From: an uncultured Mordavella sp.
GTDB lineage: Bacteria; Bacillota; Clostridia; Lachnospirales; Lachnospiraceae
Length of the DNA: 14,296 nt
Assembly (NCBI GenBank): GCA_902406105.1
Contig: CABPCP010000071.1
Coordinates: forward strand, 1-14,296
Reading direction: 5' to 3'
Below are positions 8,737 to 14,296 of this stretch, in pieces. The notes under the pieces are model-generated. The model worked only from the letters and a program-made list of their open reading frames with translations. It ran no database searches and had not been told where the DNA came from. The position numbers were made by a program, and so were the translations under genes. Every line of letters begins with the position of its first letter. Positions within the stretch are counted from its first letter, which is position 1.

Positions 8737-9825
8737 TTATCTGCTTCGCTTATAAAATGGCAGGGGCACTATCTGAGCTTCCACCATACGCCCTCTTACC
8801 TCCACGCTGACCAGGTCTCCTTCTTCTCCATAAGAAGCGTCTACCAGGGCCATTGCCGCCGGATATCCAAGATATGGGCAGTGGGTCCCGGAAGTAGTCC
8901 GGCCGATCGGTTTCCCATCCAGATAAACAGGCTGATCCTCCCGGATGATACCCCGGCCCGTAACTTTCAGGCCTACTCTTTTTCTCCTTGGTTCCCCCAT
9001 CTCTTTTAAAGCTTTCCTGCCGATAAAGTCTTCTTTAGACATCTTTACGGCAAATCCAAGCCCAGTCTCCAAGGGCGTCACTTCCTCGTCCATCTCATGG
9101 CCGTAGAGGGGCATCGCCGCTTCCATGCGAAGCGTATCTCTGGCTCCCAGTCCGCAGGGAATCAGCCCTTCTTCCGTCCCCGCTTCCAGCAGAAAGTTCC
9201 ACATCTCTTCCCCCCGCCGGCTTTCCAGGTATAACTCCACTCCATCTTCGCCTGTATATCCAGTTTTGGAGACGATACAGGGAATTCCCGCCGCCTCCGC
9301 GTCGAATACGGCATGATAATATTTCTTGGGAATATTCTCCTCCGCGGTCAGTTTTCTAAGGATTTCCATAGCCTTTGGCCCCTGCAGCGCCAGCTGGGCA
9401 TAGGAATCTGACACATCTGTAAAGGTCACCTCCCCAAATTGATGGTCTGACATCCACTGGAAATCCTTGTCTTTGTTGGCCGCGTTGACCACGATCAGAT
9501 AGTGATCCTCGCATCGCTTGTACACGATCAGATCATCCACCGTTCCCCCCTGTTCATTGCACATGGGGCTGTACCTGGCCTGGCCGTCTGTCAGATTGGT
9601 AAAATCATTGGTCAAAAGCATCTGCAGGTTGGCCAGCGCATCCTTCCCTTCGCACAGCACTTCTCCCATGTGAGACACGTCAAACAGCCCTGCCGCCTGG
9701 CGCACCGCCATATGTTCTTTGATCACACCGGTCTGGTACTGTACCGGCAGGAGGTAGCCTCCAAAAGGCACCATCTTCCCGCCAGCTTTTACATGGGCTT
9801 CGTAAAGCGGGGTTTTTCGTTCCAT
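8737..9825 (-). CDS. gcvT: Glycine cleavage system aminomethyltransferase (T protein)
   Basis: GcvT transfers the methylene unit from aminomethyl-lipoyl GcvH to THF, releasing ammonia and making 5,10-methylene-THF, the substrate of the FolD encoded at the operon end. Motifs include GLFDVSHMGEV at about 46-56, GGTVDDLIVY at 93-102 (the Asp97-Asp98 pair holds the likely catalytic acid, E. coli Asp101), CGLGARDTLRMEAAMPLYGHE and the C-terminal TSGTHCPYLG. The start is the ATG at 9825, preceded by AGGAGGG about 7 bases away, giving 362 residues, the usual size. The frame stays open a further 84 codons upstream, but that stretch is the riboswitch leader and not coding. It is the first gene of the operon, 28 bases after the leader terminator. 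Confidence 0.97.
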   Translation of the reverse strand: MERKTPLYEAHVKAGGKMVPFGGYLLPVQYQTGVIKEHMAVRQAAGLFDVSHMGEVLCEGKDALANLQMLLTNDFTNLTDGQARYSPMCNEQGGTVDDLIVYKRCEDHYLIVVNAANKDKDFQWMSDHQFGEVTFTDVSDSYAQLALQGPKAMEILRKLTAEENIPKKYYHAVFDAEAAGIPCIVSKTGYTGEDGVELYLESRRGEEMWNFLLEAGTEEGLIPCGLGARDTLRMEAAMPLYGHEMDEEVTPLETGLGFAVKMSKEDFIGRKALKEMGEPRRKRVGLKVTGRGIIREDQPVYLDGKPIGRTTSGTHCPYLGYPAAMALVDASYGEEGDLVSVEVRGRMVEAQIVPLPFYKRSR

Positions 9826-9853
9826 ACTAATTCCCTCCTGTCTGATTCTCTGC

Positions 9854-9910
9854 AAAAAATAAGGAGATATGGCCCTGCTCCGCCCGGATATGCATAAGCC
9901 TCCTATCTCC
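9854..9910 (-). terminator. Riboswitch expression platform: intrinsic terminator in the gcvT leader
   Basis: Read on the minus strand, GGAGAUA (9910-9904) pairs with UAUCUCC (9869-9863), with inner GGC/GCC and UGC/GCA pairings, and is followed by UUAUUUUUU, a classic intrinsic terminator. It lies just after the glycine aptamer and 28 bases before the gcvT start. The 3' strand of aptamer helix P1 carries a second GGAGAU (9922-9917) that could pair with the same terminator 3' arm, which gives a plausible switching mechanism. The hairpin is seen directly; the switching is inferred. Confidence 0.82.
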
Positions 9911-9916
9911 CTGTCC

Positions 9917-10022
9917 ATCTCCAGAGTCTCGTCCGGATCCAATCCCTTTGCCTGAGAGTTTCGATGTGACTCTTGCCCCTTCGGCGTTACTGCGGGATAG
10001 CTGCAATAAACTCTCTTGGATC
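9917..10022 (-). promoter_or_regulatory. Glycine riboswitch, single aptamer
   Basis: On the minus strand the leader contains the conserved blocks of the glycine aptamer in the right order and spacing: GCCGAAGGGGCAA (9985-9973), CUCUCAGGCAAAGG (9958-9945) and GGACGAGACUCUGGAGA (about 9934-9918). The closing helix P1 can form between UCCAAGAG (10020-10013) and CUCUGGA (9926-9920) with one bulged A. The predicted transcript start (about 10042) leaves only some 20 bases before the aptamer, and the terminator follows at once, so there is room for one aptamer only and not the common tandem pair. In known gcv operons of Firmicutes glycine binding turns expression on, which would make this a substrate-induced switch for all nine downstream genes. 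Identity is firm; the direction of switching is inferred. Confidence 0.93.
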
Positions 10023-10048
10023 CATCATCCGATTCTTTGTTTTTTTCT

Positions 10049-10077
10049 ATCATACACGCGCCGTAATTGTCTGTCAA
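10049..10077 (-). promoter_or_regulatory. Sigma-A promoter of the gcv-fhs-folD operon
   Basis: The minus strand shows a perfect -35 box TTGACA (10077-10072), a 17-base spacer, and the -10 box TATGAT (10054-10049). Transcription should begin near 10042, about 20 bases before the glycine aptamer. The strength of the match suggests high constitutive initiation, with control left to the riboswitch. Confidence 0.85.
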
Positions 10078-10266
10078 TAATAGTTTTTAATTTAACATGT
10101 TTGACATTTTATTGCCGGTTCATTCTATCTACTATTGCGGCCTTGTGCCGCCGGATCTATTGTTTGACAACAGCTTGCGCAACCAAACATAACATTTTTG
10201 GCTTGCCATAGTTGGTAGAACTTTCAAAAAGCCGTGAGTATAATAAGTTTAGGAGGTGTGAAAAGT
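10078..10266. other. Divergent intergenic region between the gcv operon and the XRE-AbrB regulator
   Basis: This AT-rich stretch separates two divergent promoters and holds no credible gene. It contains two further plus-strand TTGACA boxes (10101-10106 and 10164-10169), a short hairpin GCGGC/GCCGC at 10137-10151, the palindrome TTGCGCAA at 10175-10182, and a TATAAT at 10239-10244. With the gcvT leader (9826-10077) it makes the only gap over 300 bases in the window. Confidence 0.6.
10164..10193 (+). promoter_or_regulatory. Candidate promoter of the XRE-AbrB regulator island
   Basis: TTGACA at 10164-10169 is followed after 18 bases by CATAAC (10188-10193), a 4 of 6 match to the -10 consensus. 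The spacer holds the palindrome TTGCGCAA, which could be an operator. A competing -10 box, TATAAT at 10239-10244, has no good -35 partner and would leave almost no leader before the ribosome binding site. Either could be the real promoter. Confidence 0.4.
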
Positions 10267-10803
10267 ATGAAAACGCAGAAAAATAATATTGCCCGCAATT
10301 TAATCACCCTGCGGCAGTTTCACAAGTTTTCCCAAGAAGAGGTGGCAGAGCAGATCGGCGTTTCACGGCAGGCTGTCGCAAAATGGGAGGCCGGTCAGTC
10401 TCTGCCAGACATCCTAAATTGTGACGCGCTGGCAAAACTGTATGATGCGGAACTCGACGACCTGATCCATTACGACCAAAAGCCAAGCGGCGAAAGCATA
10501 CCGCCTAAGGGCAAGCACATATTTGGAACCGTACGCGTAGGTGAACGCGGCCAGATCGTACTTCCCAAGCAGGCCAGAGATGTGTTCAAAATAAAGCCGG
10601 GAGACATGTTCGTTGTTTTAGGAGATGAAGATCCAGAACATCCGGGAATCGCGCTGATGAAAGAAGATTTTTTCCTGGGCATTGCGCGGCTGTTCAAAAC
10701 TGCTTTGGATTGGGAAAAGTACAGCCTTAAAGGCTGTTCTCAACATGGCGTCTCCGGAAAGCGGCAGTGTCACCATGTTCCAAAAGAATTTCCGCCAGCA
10801 TGA
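10267..10803 (+). CDS. XRE-family HTH / AbrB-SpoVT fusion transcriptional regulator with an altered C-terminus
   Basis: The product is a DNA-binding protein with two recognisable parts: an N-terminal XRE helix-turn-helix (about residues 8-63, including FSQEEVAEQIGVSRQAVAKWE) and a SpoVT/AbrB swapped-hairpin domain (about 85-132, with VGERGQIVLPKQARD and FKIKPGD). Such fusions commonly sit just upstream of ABC-2 transporter genes in clostridia and are thought to control them. The ATG at 10267 is chosen because AGGAGGTG lies 8 bases upstream; a GTG eleven codons earlier would place that Shine-Dalgarno inside the gene. From about residue 148 the frame runs into the next gene's DNA: residues 151-178 are an out-of-frame reading of ABC ATPase sequence, so the native C-terminus was lost in a deletion. 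Both DNA-binding domains are intact, so the protein may still bind DNA. Confidence 0.8.
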   Translation: MKTQKNNIARNLITLRQFHKFSQEEVAEQIGVSRQAVAKWEAGQSLPDILNCDALAKLYDAELDDLIHYDQKPSGESIPPKGKHIFGTVRVGERGQIVLPKQARDVFKIKPGDMFVVLGDEDPEHPGIALMKEDFFLGIARLFKTALDWEKYSLKGCSQHGVSGKRQCHHVPKEFPPA

Positions 10804-11353
10804 AAAGGAGTGTAAACAGCGAATAGGCGTTGTGTTTGGCGGGATTGACTTTTATCCGCTGAAGAAGCTGTCTGCCATCACGTCTGTTACTCGGAAATTT
10901 TACGCAAACTGGGACCAGACCCAGTATCAAAAATATATCAAGCGTTTTGCTTTGGATGAAAGCAAAAGATTCAAAGAACTTTCAAATGGAATGAAAGTAA
11001 AATACCTGCTTGCGCTGGCCTTGTCCCACCACGCCGAGTTATTGATCTTGGATGAACCGACTTCTGGTTTAGACCCGGTATCCCGCGAGGAACTGCTTCA
11101 TATTTTCCGGCAAATTGTTAAAAATGAAAATTGTTCTATTCTGTTTTCCACGCATATCACTTCTGATTTGGACAGATGTGCAGATGATATTACCTATATT
11201 CAAAATGGACGGGTATTACAAAGCGCAGATAAAGATACGTTCCTGCGATCCTTTGAGCATTTGAAAACTCCGGACGACACAGGGCCGCTTACTTTAGAAG
11301 AAATAATGCTTCGCACAGAAAGGAGTGAATGGGATGATGACATTACTGTATAA
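10712..11353 (+). pseudogene. ABC transporter ATP-binding protein, 5'-truncated
   Basis: The reading frame encodes most of an ABC-2-type ATPase: LSNGMK signature, Walker B LLILDEP, D-loop SGLDP and the switch histidine in STHI are all present. The beginning is missing. Recognisable sequence starts at GKSTALKAVLN, in the middle of Walker A, with LLWI in place of the expected GPNGA, and the roughly 40 N-terminal residues with the A-loop are absent. The frame can be entered only from a TTG at 10682 inside the regulator gene, with no ribosome binding site. The simplest reading is one deletion that removed the end of the regulator gene, the intergenic bases and the ATPase start. An ATPase without a complete Walker A should not hydrolyse ATP. 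The 3' end overlaps the permease gene by 20 bases, probably the original layout. Confidence 0.8.
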
Positions 11354-11904
11354 AGAAATGAGGCTTGCAGCCCATCCAACCTCGATTGTTTTTGCCTTTT
11401 TGGGATGCCTTGTCCTGGTGCCCGCTTATCCATACAGTGTTATTTTTATGTTTGGGTGTTTAGCGCCTTACCTTACTTTTTTGAACGCGCGGGAGACGAA
11501 TGATGTCTGGTACACAGCCGTTTTGCCGGTGACAAAGCGGGAAATTGTTCTGGGAAAATGCCTGCTGGTTGTTTTCTTTCAGCTGTTCCAACTGCTTTTT
11601 TCTGTCCCGTTTGCGATTCTGCGAAATACTCTGGATATCGCCAATAACCCTGTCGGTTTAGACGCGACCGCCGCATGGTATGGTTTTGGGCTCCTTCTAT
11701 ACGCGATGTACGATCTGGTATTTCTAACGGCATTCTATAAAAACGGCTACAAGGCAGGAACAGCATTTGTTCTCGCGGCAATTCCCATGCTGCTTCTTAT
11801 GGCAGCGTCAGAAGCCCCCGCCCATATTCCAGCGCTTGTTTGGATGGACTGTCCCTCTGGCATACCGGATTTCCGCAAAACACTTTGAAAAGGTTGATCT
11901 GTAA
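11334..11904 (+). pseudogene. ABC-2 type permease, disrupted near the 3' end
   Basis: This hydrophobic protein has about five membrane segments (from IVFAFLGCLVLVPAYPYS through GTAFVLAAIPMLLLMAASEA) and resembles the small ABC-2 permeases that pair with the preceding ATPase type. The ATG at 11334 lies 8 bases after AAAGGAG, inside the ATPase 3' end. In frame the protein ends at 11888 after 184 residues with IPDFRKTL, whereas relatives run to about 210-220 residues with one more membrane segment. Reading the last bases in another frame gives YRISAKHFEKVDL and a TAA at 11902-11904, which looks like the native C-terminus of this family. So roughly one membrane helix seems to have been deleted after WMDCP, shifting the frame. 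Together with the truncated ATPase this argues the transporter is dead. Confidence 0.72.
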
Positions 11905-11959
11905 AGTCAATATATTCGCAAAAGCCCGCGGCGTTTGATCGTTTGACACACCTGCCGCT

Positions 11960-13189
11960 CTACAAAATCCCATTTCCGGCAGCATAGGCCGTTGACCAGG
12001 CGATCTGCAGATTAAAGCCTCCGGTAACTCCGTCCAGATCCAGTACTTCGCCCGCGAAATAAAGATCCTTCACCAGTTTTGATTCCATAGTCCCAGGATC
12101 GATCTCCTTTACATTCACGCCTCCCTTGGTGATGATCGCTTCCTCAAATCCCCGCAGCCGGGTCAATGTCAAAGGCAGCTTCTTGACCAGCGCCGCGAAA
12201 TTCCTTCTCTCTTCTCTGGAGATTTCATGGACCTTTTTCTCCGGCGGGATCTGACTGAGGTCTATCATTACCGGTATCAGCTTGGCTGGGAAAAGCTTTC
12301 CCAGAGAATTTTTAAACTGCCTGTTTTTGTTTTCCTCAAAATCCCGCAGGATCCTTTGATCCAGCTGGTCCGCCGAAAGGGCGGGTTTCAGATCAATATA
12401 AAGCTGCAGCTTTTTCTTCGCGAGCCGTTCTCCAACATAGCTGCTGGCGCTTAACATCAGCGGGCCGCTGACTCCATAATGGGTAAAGAGCATCTCCCCG
12501 AATTCTTCATACAATTTCTTCTTTCCATCGCGGATTTCCGCCGTCACGTTGCGCAGGCTCAGCCCCTGGAGCTGTTTGGTCCAGGCTTCCTCCGTCTCCA
12601 TGGGAACCAGGGATGGACGGCACTCTTTGACCGTGTGGCCCGTTTCTTTCGCGAAGCGGTAGCCGTCTCCGGTAGAACCTGTAGAAGGGTAGGAAATCCC
12701 GCCAGTGGCAATGATACACGCATCTCCTTGCGCCTGTCTTCCGTCCGCCAGCAGAATTTTGCGGAACCGGCCATGTTCCGCCTCTACCTTTCGTACCTCC
12801 TCCCTCAGAAATATCTGCACGCCGAGACGGTAGAGTTCCTGCTCCAAAGCCCGAATCACATCAGAAGAATGGTCGGATTTCGGGAATACTCTTCCTCCCC
12901 GCTCTATTTTTGTCTGAACACCCAGTTCTTCAAAAAAAGAAATGGCGTCCTGATTGGTAAAACCGTAGAAACTGCTGTAAAGAAATCTGGAATTAGTAAC
13001 TACGGATTCAAACAGAACGTCAATGTCACAGGCATTCGTCAGATTACATCTGCCCTTGCCCGTAATGAACAATTTTTTCCCCAGCTTTTCGTTTTTTTCA
13101 TAGAGACACACCTGATGGCCATTTCTAGCTGCCGCTGCCGCCGCCAGCATTCCGGCGGCGCCTCCTCCGATCACCAGTACTTTTTTCAT
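11960..13189 (-). CDS. HI0933/YhiN-family FAD-dependent oxidoreductase (BaiN-like)
   Basis: The product is a 409-residue flavoprotein of the HI0933 family. It has an N-terminal FAD-binding motif IGGGAAG at 7-13, the family hallmark GKGRCNLTN at 44-52, a middle region with GGRVFPKS and ATGGISYPSTGSTGDGY, and the C-terminal TGGFNLQIAWSTAYAAG, where the FAD domain closes. Length and motifs are complete. The family's physiological role is largely unknown; one member from Clostridium scindens, BaiN, was reported to reduce bile-acid intermediates, but close relatives are near-universal in clostridia and that activity should not be assumed. It overlaps the upstream rpiR-type gene by 4 bases (ATGA), so the two form an operon. 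Its 3' end faces the decayed ABC island, with a 55-base gap and no clear terminator. Confidence 0.88.
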   Translation of the reverse strand: MKKVLVIGGGAAGMLAAAAAARNGHQVCLYEKNEKLGKKLFITGKGRCNLTNACDIDVLFESVVTNSRFLYSSFYGFTNQDAISFFEELGVQTKIERGGRVFPKSDHSSDVIRALEQELYRLGVQIFLREEVRKVEAEHGRFRKILLADGRQAQGDACIIATGGISYPSTGSTGDGYRFAKETGHTVKECRPSLVPMETEEAWTKQLQGLSLRNVTAEIRDGKKKLYEEFGEMLFTHYGVSGPLMLSASSYVGERLAKKKLQLYIDLKPALSADQLDQRILRDFEENKNRQFKNSLGKLFPAKLIPVMIDLSQIPPEKKVHEISREERRNFAALVKKLPLTLTRLRGFEEAIITKGGVNVKEIDPGTMESKLVKDLYFAGEVLDLDGVTGGFNLQIAWSTAYAAGNGIL

Positions 13190-14151
13190 GCGTTCGGCTC
13201 CTTTTCCTTTGGTTCCTGTCTTTCGTTTTCACCTTTTTGAGCGGAAGCCGGACCTGACAGTTCCACCTTATCTCCCACCAAATTCAGTTCATCCTTGCTG
13301 TAGACCTGATACTCGTCCCAAATCTGTTCTAAGGTTTCTAAGGTGGAGATCACTTCCTTCTGCTTCTTCATACACAGGGCCACCACAAGAGCGTTTACCA
13401 CACTTAGCGGCGCTACCAGTGAATCCACGATAGAAGCCATGTCGCTTCTGGCGATCAGATTACAAGACGAATACAAAGTCATTGGCGAATGGACGCTGTC
13501 TGTCAAAGTGATCACCTTAGCTTTCCGATTGCTGGCGAATTCCAAGGCTTTCAGCGTCCGCATAGAATACCTTGGGAAACTGATCCCAATAATCACATCA
13601 TCCTCACCGATACGGATCAATTGTTCAAAAATCTCGCTGGAACTATTTGTCGTTACAGCCGTTACATTTGGACAGATCAGGTTCAAATAAAAACTCAAGA
13701 AACTGGCCAGGGGCGCGCAGCTCCTGATCCCGATCACATAAATCCTATGGGCGTTCTGGATCGTATCTACCGCCATCTCAAAAGATTCATGATCAATGAC
13801 CTCCATCGTCATTTTAATCTTTTCAATATCTGACTGCAGCACTGACGCAAGAATCTGTCCCTGACTGATACGTCCGTAAGTCACTTCCATCCGCTGGATC
13901 GAATTCAGCTTGGTGCGGACCAGTTCCCCCAACGCCCTCTGGAATCCCGGATAGCCGTCATATCCTAAGGCCATAGCAAACCGGACCACCGTAGATTCGC
14001 TTACGCCTACTTCCTCACCCATTTTCGCCGCCGTTAAAAAGGCCGCCTTATCATAGTCCTTCTGAATAAAATCAGCCAGTTTCTTCTGGCCTTTACTGAA
14101 CTTCTGATAGCCGTCCTCTATTTTCTGCAACAAATCATTTTTATTCCCCAT
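13186..14151 (-). CDS. MurR/RpiR family transcriptional regulator (HTH plus SIS domain)
   Basis: The 321-residue protein has an N-terminal RpiR helix-turn-helix (about 1-77, with MGEEVGVSESTVVRFAMALGY) and a SIS sugar-isomerase domain (about 128-260, with IYVIGIRSCAPLASFLSFYL, then SSSEIF and GISFPRYSMRTLKALEFA). Family members sense phosphosugars or similar ligands through the SIS domain and repress or activate nearby catabolic genes. The last 60 residues form a charged, probably disordered tail ending in EKEPNA. The ATG at 14151 is supported by GAGAAGG 8 bases upstream. It precedes the HI0933-type flavoprotein gene with a 4-base overlap, an uncommon partner for this regulator class; no sugar transport or isomerase gene is in view. 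The ligand is unknown. Repeated TTAAC elements in its own leader may be its binding sites. Confidence 0.92.
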   Translation of the reverse strand: MGNKNDLLQKIEDGYQKFSKGQKKLADFIQKDYDKAAFLTAAKMGEEVGVSESTVVRFAMALGYDGYPGFQRALGELVRTKLNSIQRMEVTYGRISQGQILASVLQSDIEKIKMTMEVIDHESFEMAVDTIQNAHRIYVIGIRSCAPLASFLSFYLNLICPNVTAVTTNSSSEIFEQLIRIGEDDVIIGISFPRYSMRTLKALEFASNRKAKVITLTDSVHSPMTLYSSCNLIARSDMASIVDSLVAPLSVVNALVVALCMKKQKEVISTLETLEQIWDEYQVYSKDELNLVGDKVELSGPASAQKGENERQEPKEKEPNA

Positions 14152-14153
14152 AT

Positions 14154-14194
14154 CCTTAACCTTCTCGATCGTTATCTTAACATCTGCTTAACAT
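14154..14194. repeat. Phased direct repeats (CTTAAC) in the rpiR leader
   Basis: CTTAACAT occurs twice, at 14176-14183 and 14187-14194, exactly 11 bases apart. A third, shorter CTTAAC begins at 14155, 21 bases before the first. All face the same way and are spaced by about one and two helical turns between the promoter and the rpiR start, as expected for a repressor binding site. Operator function is inferred. Confidence 0.5.
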
Positions 14195-14201
14195 TGTTCT
14201 T

Positions 14202-14230
14202 ATTATAAAGCTAACCAGCAAAATATTCAA
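14202..14230 (-). promoter_or_regulatory. Promoter of the rpiR-flavoprotein operon
   Basis: The minus strand shows TTGAAT (14230-14225), a 17-base spacer and TATAAT (14207-14202). Transcription should begin near 14195, so the TTAAC repeats lie in the first 40 transcribed bases. The match is good at -10 and partial (4 of 6) at -35. Confidence 0.68.
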
Positions 14231-14276
14231 GAGACGGATTCCGCAAAAAGGGACAGGGCTTTTTCAATTGGGGCCG

Positions 14277-14296
14277 GGGGCTTTTTAAAAAGCCCC
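14277..14296. repeat. Perfect 20-base palindrome at the window edge
   Basis: GGGGCTTTTTAAAAAGCCCC is its own reverse complement, centred between 14286 and 14287. The left flank GGGGCCGG could extend the inverted repeat if the bases beyond the window read CGGCCCC. A related GGGCTTTTT lies just upstream near 14257-14265. It may be part of a bidirectional terminator or an intergenic repeat element; the window ends too soon to tell. Confidence 0.55.

Noticed and set aside
10022..10048. A second, upstream glycine aptamer
   Set aside because: Only about 20 transcribed bases precede the recognised aptamer and none of the conserved blocks is present there.
9826..10077. N-terminal extension of gcvT by 84 codons
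   Set aside because: The open frame runs through the promoter, glycine aptamer and terminator; the ATG at 9825 has a strong ribosome binding site and gives the normal GcvT length.
10101..10129. Promoter from TTGACA at 10101-10106
   Set aside because: The bases at the right distance, TCTATC, match only 3 of 6 positions of the -10 consensus.
10234..10266. Earlier GTG start for the XRE-AbrB regulator
   Set aside because: It has no ribosome binding site of its own and would bury AGGAGGTG within the coding region, whereas the ATG at 10267 is well placed after it.
10682..10711. TTG start giving a complete ABC ATPase
   Set aside because: No Shine-Dalgarno precedes it, the first ten residues are regulator DNA in another frame, and Walker A would still be incomplete.
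10267..11353. A genuine regulator-ATPase fusion protein
   Set aside because: The regulator is in a different frame from the ATPase and meets a stop at 10801-10803, so no continuous product can be made without frameshifting, and no slippery site is evident.
11928..11958. Bidirectional terminator between the permease remnant and the flavoprotein gene
   Set aside because: GCGGC/GCCGC can pair, but the 21-base loop and lack of a U-tract on either strand make it unconvincing.
1..14296. CRISPR arrays, tRNA or rRNA genes, insertion sequences, prophage or toxin-antitoxin modules
   Set aside because: No regularly spaced repeats, cloverleaf sequences, transposase or phage motifs were seen; the island at 10267-11904 has no flanking repeats that would mark it as a mobile element.

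Overview
The window looks like a piece of chromosome from an anaerobic clostridium, most likely a Lachnospiraceae-type gut Firmicute. Reasons: AGGAGG-type ribosome binding sites, a split glycine decarboxylase (GcvPA plus GcvPB), an FchA-type cyclohydrolase next to Fhs and FolD, a glycine riboswitch, and a fused XRE/AbrB regulator beside small ABC-2 genes. The taxonomic call is inference from gene content, not from a marker gene.

Region 1 (about 10077 down to 7, minus strand) is one long operon read right to left. It has a near-consensus promoter, a single-aptamer glycine riboswitch and an intrinsic terminator in the leader. These are followed by gcvT, gcvH, gcvPA, gcvPB, a lipoate-protein ligase, lpdA, fhs, fchA and folD. 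Gaps between genes are 3 to 36 bases and one pair overlaps by 4. Together the genes encode the complete glycine cleavage system, an enzyme able to lipoylate its H protein from scavenged lipoate, its E3 subunit, and the three tetrahydrofolate enzymes linking methylene-THF to formate. Run oxidatively, the set turns glycine into CO2, ammonia and formate with two reduced nicotinamides and one ATP. Run in reverse it is the reductive glycine route. Control by a glycine riboswitch fits the oxidative direction better. Two details stand out. FolD lacks the lysine and glutamine needed for cyclohydrolase activity, which fits the presence of a separate FchA. Its reading frame also ends about 40 residues early, at the window edge.

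Region 2 (about 10078 to 11904, plus strand) is a small divergent island: an XRE-AbrB fusion regulator, an ABC ATPase and an ABC-2 permease. It appears to be decaying. One deletion has joined the 3' end of the regulator gene to the ATPase gene inside its Walker A motif. A second deletion near the end of the permease has thrown the original C-terminus out of frame, but that end is still readable.

Region 3 (11960 to 14151, minus strand) is a two-gene operon with a 4-base overlap: an RpiR-type (HTH plus SIS) regulator followed by an HI0933/BaiN-type flavoprotein. It has a recognisable promoter and phased TTAAC direct repeats between promoter and start codon. The right edge of the window ends in a perfect 20-base palindrome that may continue beyond it.
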